From Candidatus Eiseniibacteriota bacterium (GTDB lineage: Bacteria; Eisenbacteria; RBG-16-71-46; CAIMUX01), in NCBI GenBank assembly GCA_016712505.1, contig JADJQY010000008.1, positions 372,001 to 436,000 of the forward strand: a stretch of DNA of 64,000 bases, in the 5' to 3' direction. Position numbers and translations under genes: made by a program. Positions 50,688 to 58,839 of this stretch are shown here, one piece after another; within the stretch, counting starts at the first letter, position 1, and every line of letters starts with the position of its first letter. The notes under the pieces were generated by a model. It saw nothing but the letters and a program-made list of their open reading frames with translations, was not told the origin of the DNA and did no database searches.

Positions 50688-52040
50688 ATGAGTTCGGACG
50701 TGCGCACCACCGGAATGCCCTCGAGCTGGCGGAGCCTGGGTGGTTGGATCTGGCTGCCCCTCCTCCTTCTCGATCTCCTGCTCCTGCTCAAGCTGCGCTC
50801 CGCGCCGGTCATTCTCGGCGGTTGCATCGGGCTGGCCGGGCTGACCTGGCTGTTGCGCCGTGGAGAGCGGGCGGTTGCATTCGCCGCGGCAGGTCTGCCG
50901 CTCATCGATCCATTGCTGCTCGAACTCGGGAGCGAAGCCCCGGCCTTCCTTCTGGGACGACTCCTTCTCCTCATTCCGCTGCTGCTGGTGGGGCTGGGCG
51001 CCTTCTGGGCGCTCGCCGAACCGGGGTCGAGGGCGAGGGGAGGGCTCTGGCGGGAGCCAATCGTCGCCATTTCCGTCGCGCTGGCCCTGGTACTGGCCGC
51101 CGGGCTGGCCGACACCCCCTCTCCGGAGTACGGGCGGGGAAAGCTGATTGCCTATCTTCTGGTGAACGTGAACCTACTTCTCGCCACCGCGGTGGTGATC
51201 CGGCGGAGCGGGCACGACGCCGGCGATCTCGCGCGGCGATTCGCGACCGCGATGCTGGTCTGCGAACTGCTGATCGCGATAGCCGGTGTGCACAACTACT
51301 TCACGTCGTACTATCCGTGGAAGTTTCGGCTGGTGTCTCTCGGGATGAACCCGATCTGGGTGGGACGCCACGCCGGGCAGGGGCTTCTGATTCTCTTTCT
51401 GATGCGTGCCCAGGGATGGATTCCCCGCTGGCAGGCAGTGGCGGGAACCCTCCTTCTCGGCTTCGTCTTCTGGGTCAGTGGTTCCCGCGGCGTGCTGGTC
51501 GCCCTTCTGGCCGCCCTGGCCGGGCACTGGGTTCTGCTCGGCGGAAGACGACGGGCGCTGATCGCCATTCCCGCGATTCTCGGCGTCGCTGCCCTGGTCC
51601 TGGTGCTGACCGTGACCGTGGGGGTCAACTCGGATTCGAACCCGTTTCTCGGTCGCGGGGCTTCGAATCTGGCGCGGGCACAGCTCATCGCCACGGCGCT
51701 TCGTTCGGTGGGGGAGGTCGGCTTCCTCGGCGTAGGGACCGGTGGATTTTCCTGGCTCGCGCGGGTCGGCGATCTGCGCTACTACCCGCACAACATCCTG
51801 ATCGAGATCGGGCTGGAGAACGGCATCCCGGGACTCCTCCTGCTGATCGGGTTTCTCTTCGCGGTGATCGCCGCCTGGCGACGGGCGCGCCAGAGGCCGG
51901 AGCTCGTGCCGATCGCGCGGTTGGCGTTCGCCCTCTGGTTGTTCCACCTGGCCAACGCCCAGGCCAGCGGGGACATCGGCGCGAACGACGGCATCTGGCT
52001 CTGGGCCGGCGTCCTCCTCGCCCTCTCCCGCTCGCGATGA
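50688..52040 (+). CDS. O-antigen ligase/polymerase-type membrane protein (WaaL/Wzy)
   Basis: A 450-residue protein with about 12 membrane segments. The signature is the extracytoplasmic YYPHNILIEIGLENGIPG motif near residue 365 and the SGSRGVLVALLAA segment, common to O-antigen ligases and Wzy polymerases, which I cannot separate here. It starts 7 bases after wzz and overlaps the glycosyltransferase (ATGA). Confidence 0.8.
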   Translation: MSSDVRTTGMPSSWRSLGGWIWLPLLLLDLLLLLKLRSAPVILGGCIGLAGLTWLLRRGERAVAFAAAGLPLIDPLLLELGSEAPAFLLGRLLLLIPLLLVGLGAFWALAEPGSRARGGLWREPIVAISVALALVLAAGLADTPSPEYGRGKLIAYLLVNVNLLLATAVVIRRSGHDAGDLARRFATAMLVCELLIAIAGVHNYFTSYYPWKFRLVSLGMNPIWVGRHAGQGLLILFLMRAQGWIPRWQAVAGTLLLGFVFWVSGSRGVLVALLAALAGHWVLLGGRRRALIAIPAILGVAALVLVLTVTVGVNSDSNPFLGRGASNLARAQLIATALRSVGEVGFLGVGTGGFSWLARVGDLRYYPHNILIEIGLENGIPGLLLLIGFLFAVIAAWRRARQRPELVPIARLAFALWLFHLANAQASGDIGANDGIWLWAGVLLALSRSR

Positions 52041-53236
52041 GGATTCTCTACTACGCTCCGATCGACCCGTCGCTCGGGCAGGGGCACGCAGCGCACTTGC
52101 GCCGGATGACCGAGGCGCTGACGCGGCGAGGCCACGAGGTCCGGTGGCTCACGCTCGCGGGCGAGGCCGCGGAGCTGGCGGTCGGGGTGGCGGGCGAGCC
52201 TTCGCGCGGATCAGGTCCGGCAGGCTGGGAGACGGTGCGCCGGGAGGGCCCACCGAAACTCCGCCATCTCTGGACCGAGCGGCGCCTGGCCGACGCGCTC
52301 CGCCGCACCGTCGGCGCATTCCGACCCGAGATCGTCCTCCTCCGGATCGAGCTGTTTTCCCTCGCACCGCTGTGGGTCGATCTCCGGAGACAACCGCTGA
52401 TCATCGAGTGCAATTCCGCCTTGGTGGCCCACGTGCGCGACACCTCGCGATCGCAGCTCCGGGCTCGGGCGGCCGGGGCGTGCGAGCGTGCGCTGCTCCT
52501 TCGCGCGGACGGCATCGGGGTCGTGACCCGGCGTCTGCAGACCTTGCTCGAGGAGAGTCACCAGATTCCCCGCGAACGATTCGCGGTGATTCCCAACGGC
52601 ACGTCGCTGCTCCAGCTCGATCCCGGCGCCGGCCCGGTGGTGCGGCGCGAACTCGGGACCGGACCCCTCGACTTCGTGGCGCTCTTCGCCGGGAACCTCT
52701 CTTCCTGGCAGGGACTCGATCCCTGGCTCGAAGCGGCGGCCTGCCTTCCCCAGGTCGAGACCTGGATCGTGGGGAGCGGAACGGAGCGAGCTCGACTCGA
52801 GGAACGAGCGCGTCGCCTCGGGTCCGGAGCGCGAACCCGCTTCCTCGGCACCCGCGAGGAGGGGGAGATCGCCCGACTGGCGCAAGGGGCACAGCTCCTG
52901 CTCGCGCCGCAGGACCCGGACTTCATGCGGGCGAGCGGCGGTGAAACCTTGAAGCTCCTCTTTGGCCTGGCGTGCGATCGGCCGGTGTTCACCCGCGCAC
53001 CCGGACCTCCGCCACCCGAGTCGCTGCGGATTCCGGAGGCCGATTCGCGCGAGGGAATCATCGCGCTCCTCGCGCAGGAGTACGAGCGCTGGGCGGCGGC
53101 GGGCCATCCGCTGATCGATTGGCCCTGGCCGAACGGTACCGGACCGGGCCGGCGCTGGGTCGAGCGCGAACGAACCTGGGATCACACCGCCGCGCGCTGG
53201 GAGGAGTTCGCCCTCAGCGTCGTGCGATCGCGATGA
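52037..53236 (+). CDS. GT4-like glycosyltransferase
   Basis: A 399-residue GT-B enzyme starting at ATG 52037, overlapping the previous stop; the longer open frame from 50744 is spurious. N-terminal domain: MRILYYAPIDPSLGQGHAAHLRRM. The C-terminal donor domain shows FAVIPNGTSLL, ALFAGNLSSWQGLDPWLEA, WIVGSGTERARLEERA. The usual E-x7-E is partly seen in ASGGETLKLLFGLA. The acceptor is unknown. Its last 23 bases overlap the convergent SLBB gene. Confidence 0.85.
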   Translation: MRILYYAPIDPSLGQGHAAHLRRMTEALTRRGHEVRWLTLAGEAAELAVGVAGEPSRGSGPAGWETVRREGPPKLRHLWTERRLADALRRTVGAFRPEIVLLRIELFSLAPLWVDLRRQPLIIECNSALVAHVRDTSRSQLRARAAGACERALLLRADGIGVVTRRLQTLLEESHQIPRERFAVIPNGTSLLQLDPGAGPVVRRELGTGPLDFVALFAGNLSSWQGLDPWLEAAACLPQVETWIVGSGTERARLEERARRLGSGARTRFLGTREEGEIARLAQGAQLLLAPQDPDFMRASGGETLKLLFGLACDRPVFTRAPGPPPPESLRIPEADSREGIIALLAQEYERWAAAGHPLIDWPWPNGTGPGRRWVERERTWDHTAARWEEFALSVVRSR

Positions 53237-54524
53237 TCGAGAGCACCACCGCGGTGGCGCTCGAGAGCGGGGCGAGCCACGTCTGGAGCTTGTAACTCTT
53301 CCGCTCCGGTACGCGCATGATTTCACCCGGGGTCAGCTCCCGGAGCGGATCGAGCGATCGTGGTTCCCCGTCGTCGGCTCGCACCGTCCATCCGGTGGCG
53401 CGACCCAACTCCGAGGGACCACCGGCGAGCGAGACGTAGTCGAGCGCGCGCAGTCCGGAGAGGTACGGATACCGCCCGGGTTGACGCACCGCGCCGGTCA
53501 CGTAGACCCAGCGGGTCAGAAAGTCGATGTCGAGCAGGTCGTTCGGCTGGAGCTTCAAGGCGAGGTCGGCCGGGGAGTCGAGATCGAGGAGCCGCGGGTT
53601 CTGGCCCTCGCGGCTGAGCCGGGCCTGGCGCGTGGCGCGGTCGCTGAGCCCGCCCGCCGCGGCCAGCAGGGTGGCGAGGTCGTCCCCGTCGCGCCACTCG
53701 ATCACCAGGTCGGCCTCCTCATCGGGGCGATCGCCGATACGGGTGGTCCGCTCCGGAGTCAGTTCCAGACCGGTCCGGCCCTGCACCGGGCCGCGGATTC
53801 GCACCGTCGGGCCGCGCAGTGGAATCTCGATCGCGTACCCCGGGGCGAGAACCGGGTTGGCGGCCAGGTCGCCGCGCAGAAGCCAGGGGAATAGGTCGAC
53901 CGTTCGCTCTGCGCCCGCCTCGGGTGTGACCGGCACCATCCGGATCTGCCTCAAGCTCGCGCCGGCTCGCACTCCGCCGGCGGCGATGAGGGCCATCGAC
54001 AGGCGATCGGCCCGCGTCGCTTCGTATACTCCCGGACGGGCCACCAGCCCGGCGACCGACACGCGGAAGCGGCCGGGCTCGATGAGGCGCAGCGTGACTC
54101 GTGAGCGGGGATAGAGAGGTCCCAGCGCGGCGCGTACCCGCGACTCGGCCTCGGTCAGCGTGACGTCACCTACCTGGATCGGCCCGACGGTGGGGAGGAT
54201 CAACTCCCCTTCAGGGGTCACGCGGAGCGACCAGGTGTTCGTGGCGGCGCCCCAGACCCCGATATTCACCCCATCTCCCGGGGTCAGTCGATACGACGCG
54301 GGGTCGACCGCCTTCTCCAGCGACCAGGTGGCCGGACCGGGCTCGAGTGACGGCAGATCGCGGTTCGAATCGCGCGTGCCCTGCAACTCCCGCAGTGCCT
54401 CGAGTAGCGTGCCCGACGATTGGGTCTGGGCCAGGGCGGCGGTGCCCAGCAGCGCGTTTCCGGCTTCGACCACCGCGAGCATCCAGACCACCAGGCGTAG
54501 TCGGGTCACGCTCCTGAACCTCAT
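53214..54524 (-). CDS. SLBB-domain polysaccharide export protein (Wza-like)
   Basis: A protein of about 436 residues with a signal peptide (ending ALAQ), a Poly_export domain (YRLTPGDGVNIGVWG, near residue 80) and two or more SLBB domains (VSVAGLVARPGVYEATRADRL; VYVTGAVRQPGRYPYLSGL), plus a C-terminal membrane segment. It lacks a lipobox, unlike E. coli Wza. ATG 54524 is preferred; ATG 54542 is possible. It faces the Wzz-ligase-GT operon convergently and likely forms its outer-membrane exit. Confidence 0.88.
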   Translation of the reverse strand: MRFRSVTRLRLVVWMLAVVEAGNALLGTAALAQTQSSGTLLEALRELQGTRDSNRDLPSLEPGPATWSLEKAVDPASYRLTPGDGVNIGVWGAATNTWSLRVTPEGELILPTVGPIQVGDVTLTEAESRVRAALGPLYPRSRVTLRLIEPGRFRVSVAGLVARPGVYEATRADRLSMALIAAGGVRAGASLRQIRMVPVTPEAGAERTVDLFPWLLRGDLAANPVLAPGYAIEIPLRGPTVRIRGPVQGRTGLELTPERTTRIGDRPDEEADLVIEWRDGDDLATLLAAAGGLSDRATRQARLSREGQNPRLLDLDSPADLALKLQPNDLLDIDFLTRWVYVTGAVRQPGRYPYLSGLRALDYVSLAGGPSELGRATGWTVRADDGEPRSLDPLRELTPGEIMRVPERKSYKLQTWLAPLSSATAVVLSIIAIARR

Positions 54525-54870
54525 CCGGTCTCCATTTCCCATCTGTCCAAGTCTCCAGGTTCCGTCTCCGGACTGGCCGCACCGCACAGGGGGACACGCG
54601 ATTGGTGCGGAACGAACCTGCGAACCGGTCGGCCGGAAGCCGCGTCACGAAGTCACGATACCCGTGCCTGCCTCGATTGACCAGTGGAGGCGCAGCGACA
54701 AAAAGGCGAGGCCACCCGCGTCGGAGGGTGGCCCCGGGGCCGGGGAGGGCATCCCGGCCTGGTCGTTGGATCAGGGGCGTCTGATCCAGCAGGAGAGAGT
54801 TGGTTCAGTGCACTTCGCTACCGCCTCCTTGGTTGGGCGCCGCGGCTCCGCGGGGAGCCAGAGGGTGGGA
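54525..54870. other. Intergenic region upstream of the SLBB gene
   Basis: Apart from the minus-strand terminator at 54700-54733 I see no gene; the promoter of the SLBB gene should lie in 54530-54700 but I recognise no clear hexamers. Confidence 0.5.
54700..54733 (-). terminator. Intrinsic terminator after the ZU5-like lipoprotein gene
   Basis: Minus-strand GGCCACCC (54733-54726) pairs with GGGTGGCC (54717-54710), 8-base loop, followed by TCGCCTTTTT. It is about 140 bases beyond the lipoprotein stop. Confidence 0.75.
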
Positions 54871-55440
54871 TCACCATCCCGCCCGGTACTTCGAGAAGTG
54901 GGGGAGCTGGACGCTCAGGACGTTGGTTGCCGGGTTGACGTGACCCTGCATGTCGACCCAGGTGTGAGTGCTCGCGTTCCACCAGTAGACGGTGCAGTCG
55001 CTGTCGCCGGTGGTTCCGTTGAGGTCGATTTCCAGCGTGACCGGAGCGTTGAACTGCGCTCCGTGCGGACTGAGATCGCACTCCACGAACCCGTTGTTGT
55101 TGTCGGTGACCTGGTACTCGGTGTCGTAGCTCAGGGCTCCGGGCGGAACGGTGATCGAGTACCGACCGTTGACGATCGTCCCGCCCTGCGCGGCCACGAC
55201 CAGCTGCCGCTTCACCTTCTTGGCTCGCCCGCTGCCGCTCCCGTTCGAGATCGCGCCTCCTCCGTCCACGACGCTTCCGGCGATGAACTTCGGCTCGTCC
55301 TCCGCCGGTCCGCTCGCAAGCTCGCGTCCACATCCGGTGAGTCCCAGGCCAAGGATCAGCGCGACCGCACCGACCGGCAGGAAGCGGGCGATTCGCGTGG
55401 CTACACTGTTGCGGAGATCAGATGTCACGTCGGCTCCCAT
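54871..55440 (-). CDS. Lipoprotein with ZU5-like beta domain
   Basis: A 189-residue protein with a lipobox (LGLGLTGC, Cys about residue 37). The mature part has a GGTIVNGRYSITVPPGALSYD segment characteristic of ZU5-like domains of surface proteins in several candidate phyla. Start ATG 55440; GTG 55428 after GGGAG is an alternative. It is monocistronic and ends at a terminator. Confidence 0.75.
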   Translation of the reverse strand: MGADVTSDLRNSVATRIARFLPVGAVALILGLGLTGCGRELASGPAEDEPKFIAGSVVDGGGAISNGSGSGRAKKVKRQLVVAAQGGTIVNGRYSITVPPGALSYDTEYQVTDNNNGFVECDLSPHGAQFNAPVTLEIDLNGTTGDSDCTVYWWNASTHTWVDMQGHVNPATNVLSVQLPHFSKYRAGW

Positions 55441-55816
55441 CTCTTGGTGCAGGTCTCGGCTCGGCTTCGAGCTCGGTTGCTTCGCACTCGTGGTCGGAGT
55501 CGCAAGCGGCGTGCCGAGCCGCTATCCGCCTGCTTTTCGCGGATTGTCGGAGTCGGCGCCGGGGCCAGAGTGGGTCGGCTTCCCCGCGGACCGCTTCCGC
55601 AGCACGCTCCGAAGCCTCCAACCGACGCGGGGACGGCCGCTTGGGGCAGAGGTGCGGGGTTGCGCCAATTTGAGGCGAAACCGACCGGGCGTTGACCCGC
55701 CTCCGGCCATTGCATACGATCCGGCCCTGATGCGCACCCGACTCGAGACGTGCCACGAACGCCGGCGGAGAGGCCCTGTTCCCCCGCCGGCTCTTTCTTT
55801 GGGCGCGGAGGCTCCT
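55441..55816. other. Divergent intergenic region, 376 bases
   Basis: Contains a good plus-strand sigma70-type promoter at 55692-55720. The plus-strand open frame from 55151 crosses it but is out of context: its real gene starts at 55817. Nothing else is recognisable. Confidence 0.55.
55692..55720 (+). promoter_or_regulatory. Sigma70-type promoter for the DNRLRE lipoprotein-barrel operon
   Basis: TTGACC (55692-55697), 17-base spacer, TACGAT (55715-55720). About 95 bases before the ATG at 55817. One of the best sigma70 matches in the window. Confidence 0.6.
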
Positions 55817-57118
55817 ATGTCCCGCTGTTTGGCCATATTCCGCCGCGTGTACCCGGCCACCGTCCGTTCGGTGGTCGCCACCCGTGGCCGGCGACCCGGC
55901 TCGAAATCCTCGGCGTGGTCGGTGCTCCTGGCGGGCCTTTGCTCGCTGCTGGCCCTGGCCGGGTGCTCCGAGGGGGAGAGCGATCTCCTCAATCCGAAGA
56001 GTCCGCGGGGCGACATCGCGCCGCCGCCGGAGACCCTGCTCGTCGCCACCTCCGATCTCGACCGCTCGTTCCGGCCCCGTACCCCGACCGGCACCTCGCC
56101 GGTGCTCTTCCTCTCACGCGAGGGGGAGATCCATTCGGAGATCTATCTCCGCTTCGACCTGGGGGATCTGGCCGACACCAGCGACGTGGTCAACGCGGAG
56201 ATTGGACTGCGCTTCCGGAGGACCCAGGTCGGGCCGGTTCTGCTCGAGGCATTTGCGGTCAGTGCGGATGCGGAGGAGTGGACCGAAGAGGCGCTGGGCC
56301 AGCCACTCCCGACGGGGGAGGTGCTTCCCGCCACCAGCGCGCCGATCGCCCCGGCGGCCGGGGATACGCTCTATGTGAAGGACGCCGTGCGGCTGCCCGG
56401 GAGCCTGATCCGGCGCTGGAGGCTCGACTCCGCGTCGAACCGCGGCGTGGTGATCCGGCTGGCGGATGCCAGCGTCGCGCGCTCGATCGAGGTGATGTCG
56501 AAGGAAGCCTCGTTGGCTGACACGAGCGGAAATCTCCTGGTCAATCCGCGGCTGGAGATCTTCCGGGGCGAAGATCGGACGAGCGTGCTCGAGTCGGCCG
56601 AGGACGACGCATACGTGCTGACCGACGGGCGGACGCCCTCGCCCGGCGATGCCACGACCTTCACGACCAGCTCGCGCCCGGCCGAGCGTGGCCTGGTGCG
56701 GTTCGCGCTTCCCGCGCTGCTCCGCCGGGGGGACACGATCAACCGCGCCACGCTCCGGTTGCGGGTCGAGCCCTCCTCGGTCTCGGCTGGAGAGTCGCTG
56801 CTGGTCGGAGCCTATCTCGCCACGACCGCGTGGGATGAGGCGGCGCAACCTGATTCGGTGAGCCGTGGCTCCGCCGGATTCGATTTCGAGCGGGTCCGTG
56901 CTTCGTCGGACACCATCGCCCTCGACTGCGCATTGGCCGTGCAGCGCTGGCTCGACGCCGGCGAGAATTTCGGGCTCCAGATCCGCAGCGCGACCGAGAA
57001 CGACGATACCACCAGCGTGCGGTTCTTCACCCGGGAGGCCGAGGCCGCGCTTCGTCCGACGCTCCAGATCGTCTACACGCCGCCACCTGATCCGCGCTGG
57101 GGAGGAGTCGCACCATGA
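55817..57118 (+). CDS. DNRLRE-type lipoprotein
   Basis: A 433-residue lipoprotein: ATG 55817 after GGAGG, signal peptide with lipobox LLALAGC (Cys about residue 50). Two repeats resembling the DNRLRE/CBM96 domain follow (EIYLRFDLGDLADTSDVVNAEI; RGLVRFALPALLRRGDTINRA), ending in LQIVYTPPP. Such domains occur in cell-surface proteins that bind polysaccharide. It overlaps the outer-membrane protein gene by four bases, so the two are coupled. Confidence 0.8.
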   Translation: MSRCLAIFRRVYPATVRSVVATRGRRPGSKSSAWSVLLAGLCSLLALAGCSEGESDLLNPKSPRGDIAPPPETLLVATSDLDRSFRPRTPTGTSPVLFLSREGEIHSEIYLRFDLGDLADTSDVVNAEIGLRFRRTQVGPVLLEAFAVSADAEEWTEEALGQPLPTGEVLPATSAPIAPAAGDTLYVKDAVRLPGSLIRRWRLDSASNRGVVIRLADASVARSIEVMSKEASLADTSGNLLVNPRLEIFRGEDRTSVLESAEDDAYVLTDGRTPSPGDATTFTTSSRPAERGLVRFALPALLRRGDTINRATLRLRVEPSSVSAGESLLVGAYLATTAWDEAAQPDSVSRGSAGFDFERVRASSDTIALDCALAVQRWLDAGENFGLQIRSATENDDTTSVRFFTREAEAALRPTLQIVYTPPPDPRWGGVAP

Positions 57119-58351
57119 AACTCGCCCGCCTCGTGATCCTCGCTGCGTTCGCGGCCTCCGGCGTCGGTTCGGCCGCTCACGCCCAGTCGCTCTGGAACTC
57201 CGAGGGGCTCGGCGGCTGGAATGACGGGTATGACTTCGCCGCCCGGGCCGCGGGATGGACCGGCATCGGTCGCATCGACCGCTATCAGATGGGATCGATG
57301 AACCCGGCCGCGCCGGCGTGGGCTCCGGCCGCGCAGGCGCAAGCTCGGCATCCTGGTCGACAACGCATGGGCGTCGACCGAATCGGCGGGGGACGGCGGG
57401 AGGGCCGGTTCGACCCGGCTCCCCGGCATCGCGGTGGCGATTCCGCTCCGCCGTGGAATCGGGGTCAACCTCGGGTTCCGCGATCTCACCGTCGGGAGCT
57501 ATGCCTACTCCGCGCGCATCAACCAGGGGCAGGAGGATGAATACCTCCGGCGGATCGAGGGGAGTGGGGGGCTGGGTCAGTTCCAGATGGGAGTCACCGC
57601 GCGGGCTTTGCAGTCCCGCCTCGGGGTTGGCCTCCAGTATGGCGTCGTGGGCGGGACGGTCCGCGACCTGATCGAGGACGACTTCTCTTCCGGGGATTTC
57701 CAGGACACCCGGAATCTGTTGCGCACCCGGATGGAGGGGGGGCGTCCGGTCTCGTTCGGCCTGCAGGCCCGCCCGGTCGATCCATTCGAGATCGGGGCCA
57801 CCTACACCGCGGCGAGCAGCCTCGACCTTCGCAGTCTGTTCGAGAACCGGACCGGGAACCGGGAGGAGTCGCGCGCGCGCATGGACCTGCCCGCCTCGAT
57901 CGGCGTCGGCGCCACCGTACGTGCCACGCCCCAATGGCTCGTATCGGCGGACTTCACCACGCGCGCCTGGAGCGAGCACGCCTTCGAGACGATCGACTCC
58001 CTCGGGGTGGCGCTCGGTCGGGACTTCGCGGGGCTGGACGACGCGCGTCGCTTCGGCGTTGGGTTCACCCGTTTGCCCGGGGAGCATACTCCGAAGGATC
58101 CGCTCTTCCAGCGCGCGGTCTACCGCGCCGGGTTCACCCACGCGGTGCTCCCGTCGCGACAGTCGAACGGCTCTGAGGTGAAGGAGTGGGCACTGACTGC
58201 GGGCATCGGGTTGCCGGTGCAGGTCGATCGCGGCTACATCGACGGCTTGGTCGAATTCGGCAAGCGGGGAGATGCGGACACCGATCTCTCGGAGACCTTC
58301 CTCCGCCTCGGCTTCTCGGTCACTTTCGGGAAGCTGGAGGACGCGTTCTAG
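57115..58351 (+). CDS. Outer-membrane beta-barrel protein, interrupted by a frameshift
   Basis: Signal peptide (VILAAFAASGVGSAAHAQS), then SLWNSEGLGG and NPAA pattern typical of FCB-type barrels of the FadL/PorV sort, with alternating strands to a C-terminal FLRLGFSVTFGKLEDAF (aromatic end). The frame from ATG 57115 is lost between 57322 and 57340; KLGILVDNAWASTESAG and everything downstream are in the frame open to 58351. One extra base in GCGCAGGCGCAAG explains it; no homopolymer is present. The restored protein has about 411 residues. Family is a fold-level guess. Confidence 0.75.
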
Positions 58352-58378
58352 GCGCGCAGAGGCTCCCCCGGAGGTCAC

Positions 58379-58729
58379 TCAGGCTGCGGCGCGTCCGGTG
58401 TCCCGGAAGTACCCGCTCACTTCGGAGGCGTCGTCGGGACGGTACTTCAGGTACTCGTCGCGAATCAGCCGGCAGGCGACGAGGCACTGTGGCAGATCCG
58501 AGGCCTTTCCCGCGTCCTCGAGAAGCTTCCCCAGGTCGGTGAAGCGATCCAGTTTGACCCCGCCACCGGAGCCCTTGAGGCTGTGCCCGATCCGGCTCAG
58601 CCGGTGGGCATCGCCCGCAGCGCAGAGCGCGTCCATCTCCTGGAATCGGGGCTTCAGGTCTTCGAAGAAGAAGTCCTGGAGTTCCGCCCAGTCGATCTCG
58701 TCATCGATATTGTAGTCGTCCGCGGACAT
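58379..58729 (-). CDS. Histidine phosphotransfer (HPt) domain protein
   Basis: A 116-residue stand-alone HPt protein: ATG 58729 after GGGGAGG. RIGHSLKGSGGGVKLDRFTDLG contains the phosphoaccepting His with the usual H-x-L-K-G-s pattern (first ~15 residues decisive). Such proteins relay phosphate between a hybrid kinase and a response regulator; neither partner is adjacent. It ends 28 bases from the convergent barrel gene. Confidence 0.85.
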   Translation of the reverse strand: MSADDYNIDDEIDWAELQDFFFEDLKPRFQEMDALCAAGDAHRLSRIGHSLKGSGGGVKLDRFTDLGKLLEDAGKASDLPQCLVACRLIRDEYLKYRPDDASEVSGYFRDTGRAAA

Positions 58730-58839
58730 CGTTCCTCCCCGTGAAGCATCCCGCGAAATCTCGTCCCGTGGTCGGGTCTTCTGGACTCCGCTCTTGATCC
58801 GTTCGGCCGCGGTGCGGAACTTCGTTAGCGCGAAATGGC

